In this document: positions 34,222 through 46,700 of the stretch, piece after piece
How the letters are laid out: each line of letters opens with the position of its first letter
Position numbering within the stretch: the first letter of the stretch is position 1
Source of the DNA: Gracilaria domingensis
Taxonomy: Eukaryota > Rhodophyta > Florideophyceae > Gracilariales > Gracilariaceae
Direction of reading: 5' to 3'
Assembly: GCA_022539475.1 (NCBI GenBank)
Contig: VCMS01000213.1
Span: 62,001-126,000, forward strand
Length of the DNA: 64,000 nucleotides
Translations under genes and position numbers: made by a program
Notes under the pieces: model-generated
The model's database searches: none
Told to the model about the DNA's origin: nothing
What the model saw: the letters and a program-made list of their open reading frames with translations, nothing else

Positions 34222-34295
34222 CCAAGAGAGTGTCCCGCACTCCCTTGGACACGGCCGAAAGATTTTCTTATCTCCGGAGATTGCTCCGGAGATAA
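34222..34295. repeat. Two consecutive hairpins
   Basis: 34222-34248: 11-bp arms (CCAAGAGAGTG / CACTCCCTTGG, one mismatch). 34268-34295: perfect 12-bp arms (TTATCTCCGGAG) with a 4-base loop. They stand at the edge of the GC-rich minisatellite. Confidence 0.7.
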
Positions 34296-34309
34296 AATCA
34301 CCCTCCACC

Positions 34310-34690
34310 CCTGAACTGCGCCCGCCGCCCGCGCCGCCGCATTAGGAAGCCCGCCACCGCACCATAAAGCGCCGCCGCAAGAGGAAGCGCGCCGCCGCAC
34401 CGAGAAGCGCCGCCGCCGCCGCGCCGCCGCAAGAGGAAGCGCCGGCGCCGCGCCGCTGCGCAAGAAGAAGCGCCGCCGCCGCCGCGCCGCCGCATTAAGA
34501 AGCGTCGCCGCGCCGCCGCATTAAGAACCGTCGCCGCCGCCGCGCCGCCGCACCGAGAAGCGCCGCCGCTGCCGCGCCCCCCGCGAGAAGAAGCGCCGCC
34601 GCCGCGACGCTGCGCAAGAAGAAGCGCCACCGCGCGCGCGCGAGGCCGCAGAAGAATCGAGGCGCGTGCCGCGCCGCGCCGGCGCGACGC
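34310..34690. repeat. GC-rich GCC-type minisatellite
   Basis: Irregular tandem array of short units such as GCGCCGCCGCAAGAGGAAGC. All frames read Arg/Ala/Pro or Arg/Gly/Ser runs; no real gene is implied. Confidence 0.85.
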
Positions 34691-34695
34691 CACAC

Positions 34696-35473
34696 GGACG
34701 AACAAATTGACACCCCAATGTGACAATGCCCAAGACACCCCCCTACATGACTGAAGCACCAGATCACCAACCGCCAACCACCGATCTACATAACGAAGAA
34801 CCCTATGTCGACATCACTACCTACTATGGATATGGTGAGCAGACTAGGGTATTTGGTGGAAGCCGATGTTCAGCATGCAACTTAAGATACACAAAGCATT
34901 GAGATTGTAGATATAAACCCCCGAACCCGAGCGCTCAAAAAGCAACTCGGTTCGGGCAGACCACTTCCCCTCTGGACGACTTCCCCCATCCTTGCCTCTC
35001 TCGCCTTTCTTCCTCCCCTTCCGTCGTCACCAACCTTCCTTCCTTTGGCAATCCCATCTTCCCTTAGCGCAGTCTGCGCCTCCCTGCCACCAACCTTTCC
35101 CCCTACATTTCCTTATTCCCGGCGGCTCGGTCTCCCGCCGTTCCCTAACCAGTCGCCTTGTGCTGCCCTCCATTGGGCTCGTTCGCACATTGCGACCATC
35201 ACCCATCACTACGTCTCCGTTCTCCCAGACGGACGTTGGCAGTGTTACGCATCGCGCTGGTTTGCTTTCTTTCTGTCGCTACCTCGCCTGGTTTTAGGTT
35301 CGTGGTGGGCATCGACGACAGACTCTATCGCTTTAGTCCTACCACACTATTGTCCCGCCGACCGCTCTTGTGTGTCTTGGTCTATTGGTTCTGCTTTCTG
35401 TTGTTGTGTTGGCATTCGGCATCGAACGCCGAAGCACACTCTCGTTTAATTACTCTCCCCGCTTCCTGTTTAG
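34696..35473. other. Pyrimidine-rich segment up to the gap, possibly promoter or LTR-like
   Basis: A TATAAA at ~34911 is followed by a GC-box-like stretch and ~150 bp of pyrimidine-rich DNA. It could be a host promoter or the end of a retrotransposon; the gap hides what follows, so neither can be decided. Confidence 0.25.
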
Positions 35474-35979
35474 NNNNNNNNNNNNNNNNNNNNNNNNNNN
35501 NNNNNNNNNNNNNNNNNNNNNNNNNNNNNNNNNNNNNNNNNNNNNNNNNNNNNNNNNNNNNNNNNNNNNNNNNNNNNNNNNNNNNNNNNNNNNNNNNNNN
35601 NNNNNNNNNNNNNNNNNNNNNNNNNNNNNNNNNNNNNNNNNNNNNNNNNNNNNNNNNNNNNNNNNNNNNNNNNNNNNNNNNNNNNNNNNNNNNNNNNNNN
35701 NNNNNNNNNNNNNNNNNNNNNNNNNNNNNNNNNNNNNNNNNNNNNNNNNNNNNNNNNNNNNNNNNNNNNNNNNNNNNNNNNNNNNNNNNNNNNNNNNNNN
35801 NNNNNNNNNNNNNNNNNNNNNNNNNNNNNNNNNNNNNNNNNNNNNNNNNNNNNNNNNNNNNNNNNNNNNNNNNNNNNNNNNNNNNNNNNNNNNNNNNNNN
35901 NNNNNNNNNNNNNNNNNNNNNNNNNNNNNNNNNNNNNNNNNNNNNNNNNNNNNNNNNNNNNNNNNNNNNNNNNNNNNNN
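35474..35979. other. Assembly gap (506 N)
   Basis: Run of unknown bases. Open frames crossing it are artefacts. Confidence 0.99.
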
Positions 35980-38190
35980 TGTACGCTTTCATGTCTTGAT
36001 ATGGGGCAAGTGCTATCTGTGTTAGTTTGGCACAACGTCCGTATACATGTGTACATGTGTCGGTGTGTGTCGTATGAGACTCTGCATGAAGGATGAAGCA
36101 GAATGTAACGGAATAAGAACTGTATTTTTTTGAGATGGCGCTGTTCTGTTTTGTGCGAATGACATCCTAAACGAACCTGGGTACGCCATAGATACGACAC
36201 ACGTAGGGCATACAATTTTTCGTCGTACAGCACATAGTTATACCTTGACTTTCGTGAGGCACACGTAGTCGCATATGTCACCACCGATTGCCAAGAGTAC
36301 GTCGGAAAAAGAATGCATCTCCATCCGTCAATCTAAGCGATCATGCCACGAACAGATCTGGGATTTGGACAGTAAGGGCAACTCCAATTGTCGATGGAGC
36401 TGCGACTCCAAGCTGTGGCAAAAGGATCGAATTTGTCTTTGAAAAGAAATTCGTTAGCTAATTGCCTCCTGCAATTTTTAAATCGTGCACGGTGGCTCTG
36501 TAACGTTGTGTATTTTTTGCATGGCTACAGATTCTAGCTTTATTGCGTAATTTTTTCATTAGCAGCCGAAAGAATATGCTTTGGTATGATTTGTGCAAGG
36601 TACACAAGTGGGTCCTCCTGTAAGTTAGATCTTACGCATTTGTAACAGTAGAATATGGCAGTTTTTTGGCTAACAACTGGCAGAAACGGCGAAAATCGTA
36701 AGTGAGTAGCTTATCATGGGAAGACCGCATGCCATGAGAATGTCTCTTCAGAATTTCAAACATGGTAGTACGACATGATGCATCATAATTTTATTCTGGG
36801 TTTAGAAAAAGTGAACGTTATTGACCTGCGTAGGAGCCCTGGCGGCTTCGAAAAACGTATTAGGTTGAATAGAAATTGCTCGGCCGAAAGTAGAAAGAAC
36901 GTCCAAATGAATATTCTATAGATTGAAAGCTGATATGGTGGAGCACCTTTGGGGTCTCTTGGTTTTATTAACTCTTTTAAGGATCGATGCCTGAGTGAGA
37001 AGGTGTTGTTAGTGGTGGAATTATGATCCATTCAAGGAGGAAATAACGTTGGTTGTACTGACCTTTACTTAGGCTGGACTGACTCTGACACCATGATGAA
37101 ATGTGGAACACGTGGATGTGGTGTAGTAGGCATGGGTGATTCTACCATGAGGTTTACTCTGACATTGGGTGTCACGTAATATAGACTCATGAGGTGTGGC
37201 AATACTTTGTTTATATTGTAGTTTAATGTACAGTTGAACCTACTGAGGTGGGCGCGACCATCGCCTGGCGCGGCGCACTCATTAAGTCAACTGAGGTTGG
37301 TTTCGAAGACTCTTTCTCGTTGCAGAAGGAACTTTTGTGCTGGCTCTAGGCGTTGTGCTGCCTTGCTGGTCTACGACTCATGTGGAAGTGATTCAAGAGG
37401 ATAAGCAACTTCCTCAGGGACGCAAGGCATCTGTATTACCGCTGACGGTTTGAATTTGGTTTATTTCTTATTTCCTGATGCAGGAAGATATCCGACCAGT
37501 ATTGGGTGGTGATTCTTGTTATTGTTTCCCTTTTCTTCGGTTTTTAATACTCCGTGTTCGTGCTGTTGGCCCTGCTTGCGCCGCCTTGACTGATTTTCTC
37601 TGGATCTTTTCTTTCCTTTACTTTTCAGGCTACGCCTCTCTTGGAGTCTACAGTTCACTCTCTCGAGTTTCCTACCTTTTCCCCAATCCTTTGGGTTGTT
37701 TCCTAACTTCTGGCTTCTCCATTTCACCTCTGTAGGTTCTACCTCAGCAACTACTTGCTTTACACAGGTCCTCGGTGGCAACAGAGGACTCTCAGCCGGC
37801 TCATCCCAACAGGGGCAGGATCTCAAACGTTTCTGTGCGTGTTTCGTTCTGGCTTCAGCATAGAATATTCATCGGATATTACATGAAATCGTACGGAACA
37901 CCCGAGGTATGAAGGTATTCCAGTGAATGAAGATGGTCCAGAGAAACGATGCTCCGTTGATCGCCAGAATTAGCGATTGTTCAGCTAGATGCATACGAAA
38001 TCATTTGGAGTGATTTCGAGACGACTGTGGAGTAAGTGAGAGCATCATTCGATATCCGAAGTATGAAGATATCATTCGTAATAGATTTATATGCAAGAAG
38101 ATTATCATTGGAGACATCTATCGGAGACGTATTTTAAGTCTAGTGACATCAATAATGCCGCGAACATGAATGGGATGTGAAAAGAATTTC
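35980..38190. other. 2.2-kb stretch with no supported gene
   Basis: Short frames only. Ends where similarity to the left end of the Plavaka-like element begins. Confidence 0.4.
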
Positions 38191-38789
38191 ATGCGTATAT
38201 GAACACCGTCTGTCTCTGCAGATGCTAGTTTTTGGCGAGGGTCGTCCAGAAGTGGAAGGGTCGTCCAGTAATTTTTTGAAAAAATATCGGATCATTATTT
38301 CAAATTTGAAGATAATTGCTTGGGTCGTCAGATCGCTGTGCAGTAAATACTGGTGGGTTTTCCACTCGTGCTAGTTCTTTAGTCGAGGGCTACCTGACGG
38401 TATTTCGCGAAGTCTAGGTTCAGTTTCCATTAAGGTGCATTACACGATACTTCTGCGGAATGATACCCTGCAACGCATGGAATACTGCTGCTAGTACAGA
38501 TGATGTCTATTGAAATCATACCGTTTTATTCGTATCTATTTTCTATCGACCGCTTTTGCTAACCTACTTCGCTATATTGCATGTACCATTTCCATGATGA
38601 GCGGGTGTAGGCGCAATCTGCGGTAGATGCGCAGAGGGACCTGCACAAATTGCGGTATCGGTAGAAACATACGCACTCCGAGAGGATGAGGCGCGAAGCG
38701 CTCATCTCTCCGTTCTCATGTAGGGAAATGCCAGATGCATGGTTCCTACTTGAGGAACTGCACTGTACTCGTGAGTACGTACGCATCAA

Positions 38790-39600
38790 AAGTCATTTAC
38801 TGTATGCAAGCAGAAAGTATCCATAAGTTGTCAATGCTCGTTGGATACATTTGAAATGGCGATGGAACGTACCATTGATAACTAAAACGAAACGTTGCGC
38901 TAGAAAATTCGAGGGACTATAAGCGCAATAGGAAGAAGAAGAAGAAAGGGATCGGTTAGATTACAAGCAATCCCTTCGATCGTAAACGCGAAAGTGTCGA
39001 AGCGAAAATCCCGAGCAACGACAGCCAAGAATGCCCATGCAGAAATACGCAATTCCCTAAAAGTGCATGCAATCGTGCACGTCCGCATCAAAGTCATTTA
39101 CCTGTATACGTAAGGCAGAAGTAACATAAGTTAAGTCAATGCTCCATATGGATACATTTGAATGCGATGGAACGTACCATTTGATAGTGCAAACAGAAAC
39201 GTTGCGCTAGAAAAGTCGACGGACTAGTAAATCGCAAAAGGAAGAAGAGAAGAAAAAAGGGATCGGTTAGATTACGACAATCGCTTCATCGTAAACGCGA
39301 AAGGTGTCGAAGCGAGAAATCACAAGCAGCACCAAAATACGCCTGCAGTAAAATAACCCGCAAGATGCGATAAACGAGATGCAGGCTATGTGCAACAGTA
39401 CAAGAATCGCTATCCCGCACAGTGAGGCAGGTAACGACCATTTCATTCCTCTTTCAAGATCAAAGTTAAGTCAATGCTCCGTTTGGATACATTTGAAATG
39501 CGATGGACGTACATGAGTAAAGCAAAACGAACGATGCGCTAGGAGAAGTCGAGGGACTAGTAATCGCGAAAGTAACCAAGCTTATTTTTCTGGCCGTGTA
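38790..39600. repeat. Subterminal tandem repeats of the short copy
   Basis: Three imperfect units with GGATACATTTGAAATGCGAT and CGTTGCGCTAGAAAA words, about 300-370 bp apart; same family as 52760-53500. Confidence 0.7.
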
Positions 39601-39840
39601 CATGTGCAGAGCGCGAGAGACGTGGTGAGGATTGGTTAGTTTAGAACAAAGATACGTAGAAGGATATGGAAGCACGTACGAAAAGATTGCACGGAAAGAC
39701 TGCACGGAATACATCCGTGAGATACGGATGATTGGTCGTTTATGAGGCGTCATTAGCGAGCGGACATGAGCGTACCTCATTCTTCCGCCGCACTCTACTT
39801 CGTAGCGAATGCGAGGGCGGAGAAAGGTAGAAGGAGCGCG

Positions 39841-39919
39841 CTCGTGATCCGTGCCATCCACATCTGCGTTCTACTCCGGCGGAAGTAGAACGCGAGATGT
39901 GGATGGCACGGATCACGAG
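39841..39919. repeat. ~34-bp-arm hairpin in the element
   Basis: CTCGTGATCCGTGCCATCCA and its continuation pair with the reverse complement ending at 39919, with one indel, around a short loop. The long copy has a different hairpin at the matching place (53800-53890). Confidence 0.75.
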
Positions 39920-40139
39920 GTAAGATAGGTCGGACGGCGGAGGGCGGCGGCGGCGGGGAGGGAAGAGATTTATTTTCTGTGCGGAGATTGGCAGATGTAC
40001 AGCGTACAACGTTCGAAACGTAGGTTATAAAGCCAGTGGTAATAATACGAAATTGTACACCCTTGTGTTGAGGTTGACAGTGTACTCTCGTTCCTTTTTT
40101 GAACGAGCGTGATTTAAACTCAATTATATTCTCTCATTT

Positions 40140-42300
40140 CAGCTTGACGTCGATCTGCTGTCGCTGAATCTTCCCTCCAATGACTTCTCTTGCCGTTTTG
40201 TCGTCGTTTCCTTCTTTCTTCGTTCTTTCCATGATCTACTATGTCACTGATAAGAAGCGTGGGTGCGTTCGTTACTCGCCGAGAGTGCTATCTCTTCAAC
40301 AGATGTTAACCGTTGCCCGTTCGTCTGAAAGCGCGCTGGAAGATGGAAAATAGGCGGCCCATTCGAGAAGCATAGCGATCTCAAGCTTTCCGAGCCCGCG
40401 CCGCATTTTCCGAACGGTCATGGCCCTTTCGCTTCCCGAGCCATTCGGTTCCGAGAACAGCGTTGACCACCGTGCGCCCCTCTCATTCGGACCTTCGCAA
40501 TTGTGTTCTCCTTCCGGTCGCGGATTAGATGCAAACAACGGAGCAGTACAGCCAGTGCCTTTGAGGGGCCTCGTGATTTGCATATGGATTATCTCCACGG
40601 TTTGTCTGGCTCAGTAGCTCAACCTTGGTCTCGTGAACGCAGAACTGATCGCTAATTGGGCTACTTCGGGACCCGCGATTTCGCAAGTCGATTGCAACGA
40701 GACCATACAAGTTATAATAGCGTGTACAGAATGAGAACGCCATTCGAACGATACCTCAAAAGAACGTGTTTCAATCGGAACTGTCTCAGCCAGAAGGATG
40801 TAGTTCAGCGCCACCCTCTAACACAGAGCCCGTTCAGACACGTTGTGAAACAGCTCAGTTGTAACAACGAAAACCATTCTTCCACATACTACTCAACATC
40901 CAGAAAATATCTCCCCTGTCCGGTCTCTCGCCAGAGACGCACTCGGACTTAAGGAAATGGGCATGCGCTCTTTGGATAGTAGGAAAGTGTGGTACTTCCC
41001 AAGAATAATTACAGTGAAATCTTCGTAGGTATTCGCATGTTACAACCGATAAGTCTTCACACTCTAAAAGAAAACATCGGGTAACGCCTGTACTCTTCAC
41101 CTATATTTGCTAACTTTCTCGACGAGCTACGCCGTAAGCGCATCGTGATGAACTCAATTGTAGTGGCATAATTTTCCTAACACTGGTACAGTTTTCGCAT
41201 ACTGAAGCAGACACGCATGCCATTCGTTTCTAGCAAGTCTCTACGCGATTCCAGAGCACAATCTTCAAGAATTCTTCGTAAGTCCTGGCAAATTAACATC
41301 TAATGCAGAAGGTTTTCCAGTTCATCGGGCGAAGACGCAGTATATCGAGTGTGCCTCCTCAGCAATTTTGTGCGGATTTGAAGGCTAAGGACATTCTGTT
41401 ATCTCTTACTAGGAGCAAACGAAGCTGTCCTGATCGCAAGCCCTCCTGCATCTTTGGCGTAATGTTCTTACGTCATTCCCACCAGGGACTCTCCAAAACC
41501 CATAAAAGCGTCAGAAGACAATAACTCAGTTATTCTCGAATATGCAAAGAAGGCGAAAGGAGAAAGAAACTTACGTCGTACAAGGGAGACGAGATCAAGC
41601 CGGATATTTTTCATGCGTTCCAATCATATCTCCTCATTCTCTTCGTCGCATGCAAACTCGCCTGACCATAAGATTCTCGGAGGTTATTTCTATGCGGTCT
41701 GTCGAAACAAGAGACTTCGTCGACAGTACGCAAACTTGCTCTCGTCATATTGGAATGATTTAATATCGAAGAAATCGAGAAGACTGTAGTCAGAGACCCT
41801 AACACTTGCAATAGAATCATCATGTTTATGGGAGTGCTTAGAGCGCGGATGATCGCGTCACGTTCATATTCGACGATAGCGTAATCAAATCCAGAACTTT
41901 TACAAACGAAATCTATTTCCTGAAATGCACTTTTCTGTCAGAGTTTGCCTTTGATTTGTCGCGAGAAGAAAGGCCAGGTTACTGGGAATGGAATTTCAAA
42001 GCAGATTTCTCCTTTGAAATGATGGAGGCAAAGCATACAAGACATTGACATATTTTTCTTCATGATGGGAATTCTTTGAAATTGAGGGGAGCGCAGGACA
42101 GGCCCAATGCAGAAAAATTTTCTCTTCAGTACTCGGAACGTTGCTTGGAATAAATTAATGGTGATTAGTGGCCATGAGGTAATGAAAGCTCTATTTCGTC
42201 TCTTCGGTGAGATTGAATGGCTCAAATGTCTGCTCGACACGTGTCGGCAGCAATTCATAGCTTCTGGAAGTGGAACTCTGAAGTTTTATAACGCTCTTAA
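40140..42300 (+). pseudogene. Plavaka-like transposase, heavily degraded
   Basis: Nucleotide similarity to 54150-56360 throughout (for example around 40250-40310, 40980-41100 and 41950-42110), with dense small deletions and substitutions. No useful open frame remains. Confidence 0.75.
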
Positions 42301-42529
42301 CAGAAGAGAATACACTTTGGCAGCATTTTTCGGTATCTCCACAACGTCGATTTATATTCTCTCTTTATTGTTTGTGACAAGGCTTGTTACCGGAGAAGGG
42401 CGAAGCGAAGGAGTTCATATGGAACTATTGTCATGTGCTACAAGCCAAGCATGCGGGCTGAAGGGTTTTCTACTACATATGTTGCTTTCACTACACTCTG
42501 GTTTGGTTTTTCTCCAATAGATTTTTTAG

Positions 42530-43280
42530 TAACTGAATGATTAGCATATAGGGCTGCTACATGCCCCCGTTCTAAACCTGTGAGATCATGTAGTAGTAGC
42601 TGATTCATAACTCATTTGGTTCTTTAGTGTTCGCAGGAAATCACTACCACTATACTTCAGGGATTCTATGATCGTTGAATGGCCTTCTGTGTGTTTTCAG
42701 CCCGTCAGAAACAACATTAATTTCGATATTAGCGTAAAAGCCAGAGCCGATGGGCTCATGCTAGACGATATTACCTCATCTACATCATGGTGAATTTGTA
42801 TTCAAGAAAACAAGAGTGGAGTATTTTAAGTAGCTACTATGTCACTCTGTTTATCTGCCGCTCCTCGGCGCATTCCACTTTCGTGGCGTGAAAGTGTTGG
42901 AGGCGGCTTTCGTAGTTCGTCACCGTGCTGGCTCTGAGCAGTGGTAATAGTGTAGTGTCAATAAGTAACAACTTGTAAGCAAAACACATGTCGTGAGTCT
43001 CTTTTAGTAGAGGAGCATATTTGGATACGAAAAATAGTTGAGTCTTTTATGATGTATATTGTGCTTGCACAAAAACACTCGTTGAAGTAACTGCATCAAA
43101 CGTGTATTTGGGAGGTTTGGAAGAAGGCTGCAAAAACGGTTTAAAAATTTGTCTGTGAACAGGTGGTTGTAGTGGATTTAGACTCTAATGCGAGTAATAC
43201 TGGGCTCTGATTGTGCTTTTTTAAGAGCTTATAATACTCGAGATATACTCTCATTGATGTTAGCGGCGTTGTATATACAG
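42530..43280. other. Non-coding part of the short element copy
   Basis: No frame of note. It occupies the place where the long copy carries the accessory genes. Confidence 0.4.
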
Positions 43281-43399
43281 CTCTTTTACTCGCCAATCCA
43301 CGTGCGAGCGTTCACAGTGTGGCGGGCAGGTGCACAGTAATGAGTGTCGGGAGGTTGTGGAGGAAGGTGTTTTGGAGGTCGCTGCATGGTGGCAAAATA

Positions 43400-43700
43400 T
43401 GCAGAACGTGCGCGGGGCGTGGGGGGGGGGTCGTTTCGTGTTAGGGGTAGGTACTAAACGAAGGACACCGCCGCGGGCACGTATTTGGCCGGTTTTTAAA
43501 ATGTTGCTTTTTATGGCCTCGGGCGGGGGGGTCGTTCGTGTAGGGTTAGGTACACTAAACGACGGACCCCCGCCAGCGGGCACGTTTGGCGATTTTGAAA
43601 AATGATACGAATTTTATGCCCGCGGGGGGGGGGTCCGGGTCGTGTTAGGGTACTGCCCTAACAGCGACGACCATCACGCCGCGGGACGTGTTCGTTCATT
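43400..43700. repeat. Palindromic GC-rich tandem units, right end of the short copy
   Basis: Three units with a ~100-110 bp period (starting near 43431, 43531, 43633). Each has a G-run, a palindrome built on GTCGTGTTAGGGTA and its complement, a C-run, then GCGGGCACG and a T/A-rich segment ending TTTTATGCCCGCGGG. Same family as 63841-64000. Confidence 0.75.
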
Positions 43701-46700
43701 CGTGGTAGCGTCCACAGACTTCTAACACACCCGCACGCAACGCCAGCCAAAACTAGCGCATGCTGTTCGAGCTGAAGCGCCCTCGCTGACAGCGCGCGAG
43801 GCAGCTTCTCGTGCGCGCGCACTCCGCGCGCGCTGTCTCCGCGCCGCAGAGCTGTGCGTCGTCGATGTGCGTGGCGCGCGACGCCTTCATGTGCGCATGT
43901 TGCGCGCTTCAGTCATTTTATGCGCGCTGTAGTGCAGTACATTGCGCTAGGCTCCTTCGAGGCTCCACCCCGGTGCACTTCGCGCGTGGATCGCTGGCCG
44001 GTTGCCCGTATCCTGGCATCTGCCATACCGCCGTAACACGCTCCGTTCGCTCACGGACTCGCTCAGTCTCCGAACTTTTTCGCGCGCGCCATCGTTACCG
44101 TAGCCGCATCCGCGGTGAAGTCGGTGTCGACGCGCGTCTCGCGCCGATTTGGGTGTGCTACTGCATGGCTGCGAGCCCTCGGTTGCGTCGGTGGCGTAAG
44201 TGACAGCAGCAAACCCGCAGCTATCCAAGTTTCTACTGGGCGCGGGAGGCCCGGATCTCTTTCGGCACCCGAACGAGGCGATCGCCGCCGGTGACCCCGT
44301 CTCCGACGGGTTTTCAGCTGGGCCGAACATGATCACCGAGCAGCCGCACCGGTCGGACGTGGTCTCCTTCATGTCGGCGAGCATCAGAATTAAGCGCTGT
44401 TCTACACGACATTGGGGCCACCGATACGCAAAACTTCAACAGGCTACTTCGAGTGGAGTTGGGATACGTGCGCGATCGCATGACCTGCCAATGGTATGGA
44501 CTTTCTTTTTGTGGGACGCCGAGGTTAGGCTATGCATGGGTATTGCGCATAACATTTGGGGCTTGGCATCATTTCGAACTTTTCCAACTCTGAACGCGAA
44601 ATGTGGCCCATATGACGTTTTATGTGTCGGACCGAACAAGCAATGGAAGCATGACACCGATGGCGGCGGATACCGACTTTTCGAGGCTGCTCGCTTGAGA
44701 TGAACAACCGTTCGCGTGTAAGTCCAGCTGCTTCGGTGGATCTTCAGTGGGCGTCCGCTTATGAAACCAGCGCCACAACGCTGGCAATACGTGTTCAAGG
44801 TTTTTGGGGTGTGCGCTGCATTCTCTGGTGGTGGTTCTCGCACTCCTGCTGAGACCGGCCATTTCTTGCAATCATGAGGTCACGACGGCCGTCTTCATTA
44901 TGATCGCTCAGGTTGCCCACAATTATCAGATCCGACTACTATTTCGCAGAGTTGGGCAGGTTCTGCTTCCGGAACTACGGACGCGACCACCTGTGGTCTG
45001 TGACAGCAACACAGCGGAAACAGAATCACAAACAGCAGCAGCGCGATAATTCGCAGCGCAACGTGCCGCGGCTTTCAATGGTAGTCCATGGTGTAGGCAT
45101 ATGACAAGCACCGCCCCGTCGCTCCGCATCGCACCGATTTGACCATACACGGCGCATGCACCGCAGGAGAGGACGCACCTCGTCGATCTCAGGCCTTCAG
45201 ACCTGCAGTGTCGAGTGTAAACTCTATGAACGTCATTTTCAAGGGCCCTCGCGACGAGAATGCGCCAAGAAAGAAAGCTTCGAACTGAGGTGTGCGCCAA
45301 TATTGCGCAACTCATTCCGGAGAATGGAGAAACAAAAGGGCGACATGTGGAGTTGGTGGTCGTTTTGAAACTCTAAGGCTACTGCAAGGCGACTCATCGC
45401 GTCGCTTCGGGCAGGTTTTATAGCCAGTGCAAGGCCTTCATAACATCGGCGGCGTGCGCTTTAAAGATAGAAGACGCATAAATTCTGATTGCATGATGAT
45501 TGAACGAGGAGTTGATGGATTCATCAGAGAGCATACACGAGCAGTCTCCTGGCGGGAATAGTACTTATCATGTCGTACTCATCAAGCGATTTTGAGAGTG
45601 GCGTATCATGTCATATAAGATGTCGTTGGCCGTGCGGAAAGTGCATGATTGTCTAAACCAAGAGAACAATCTTACACGTGCAGCTTTGGGCGACATCATT
45701 GGCACGTCGAGGGAAACAGATTATCCTGAAAAGCGTCACTCCGAATGCACTCTATCGTCGATCAAGATGTGGTCGCGGTTCCGAGTTCAGACATAGCTTT
45801 CCTGTTCTTCTTTTATACACATGCACCGGTGATGATGCAGAGTTAACGCGGCTTCAATGGCATGAACAGATTGGAACACATGCGTTGTGCTCAGCCAAGG
45901 TCTCAAGTCACAGCATACCTACGAGTAACTAAGACGCGTACACGCACGCTGTAAGCGATTAAACTAGCTTCAGTTGCGTTCAAACTTACTTGGATTAACT
46001 AGAAAGAAGCTCACAAGGGACGCGTTCCAGTGAGTGGCAGGCGATTGAGTTTCATAGTCCGTTTGGAACGGTCACACAGGTTGATACGTAAACGACAGAT
46101 TAGCCGAACCGTCTTTGCTAATGCTAAGCTCTACTTTCACACCTCAAAGCCGCCCCAGCCTAAGCTATGATCAACGAAATGCTAACGCCGTGCATAGTTA
46201 ATTGCAACGGATCGCACCAAGGCTCGGAATCTTCGTTCCGAGCTCTGGATCGCAATTCCGCGTGTCCTTCAACAATCACACCCTTCATTGCGTAGAATCT
46301 TGGAAACGTTGAACCAGTATCAAGAAATTGTTAACGCCATCTATTTCTTAGCACTTTATACTTGGGTTCGTGAATGCCGTTTTTTCTGAGGTTTACTAAT
46401 GTTTTAATCAAATGCCTCTTAGCGCCTCAGGGAGTTCTAATTGCAGTTCAGTTTGAGAACCGTTCGGACAACTTCTCAATGGCTTGAAAGGGTAAAAACA
46501 AATGTTAGTCGAATGTCCAATCGTTCTGCTCAGTTCTTCAACACACACAGCAAATTAAGTACGTGTTTCTTCTAGCTTCTCACGCCGCCACCCTGTGATT
46601 GAGATTGAGGCACTGAATCGCTGCTTTGCACAATAGCTTCTTGCACTTTCGCGCTTGTTCCAAGCATCACAGCATCTGCATTCATCAGACCCAGTTTCCC

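Larger units (their letters stand above)
38190..43700 (+). mobile_element. Plavaka-like DNA transposon, short decayed copy
   Basis: Collinear with 52150-56350 over its left 4 kb: the same left junction (TCTGTCTCT then TGCAGATGCTAG), the same hairpin block (38670-38770), tandem repeats (~38790, 39100, 39460), promoter-like region and the degraded transposase (40140-42300). Its right end (43280-43700) matches the right end of the long copy (63780-64000). It lacks the 6-kb minus-strand accessory block. Differences from the long copy are dominated by lost single bases, so all frames are broken. Confidence 0.8.

Noticed and set aside
34310-34690. Arg-rich frames as a histone- or protamine-like gene
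   Set aside because: Every frame on both strands is open because of the GCC repeat; no unique coding signal.
34696-35473. A definite LTR
   Set aside because: TATA box and pyrimidine tract are suggestive, but no second copy, primer-binding site or flanking duplication can be seen because of the gap.
35158-36284. Open frames spanning 35474-35979
   Set aside because: They cross a run of N and have no real sequence inside.
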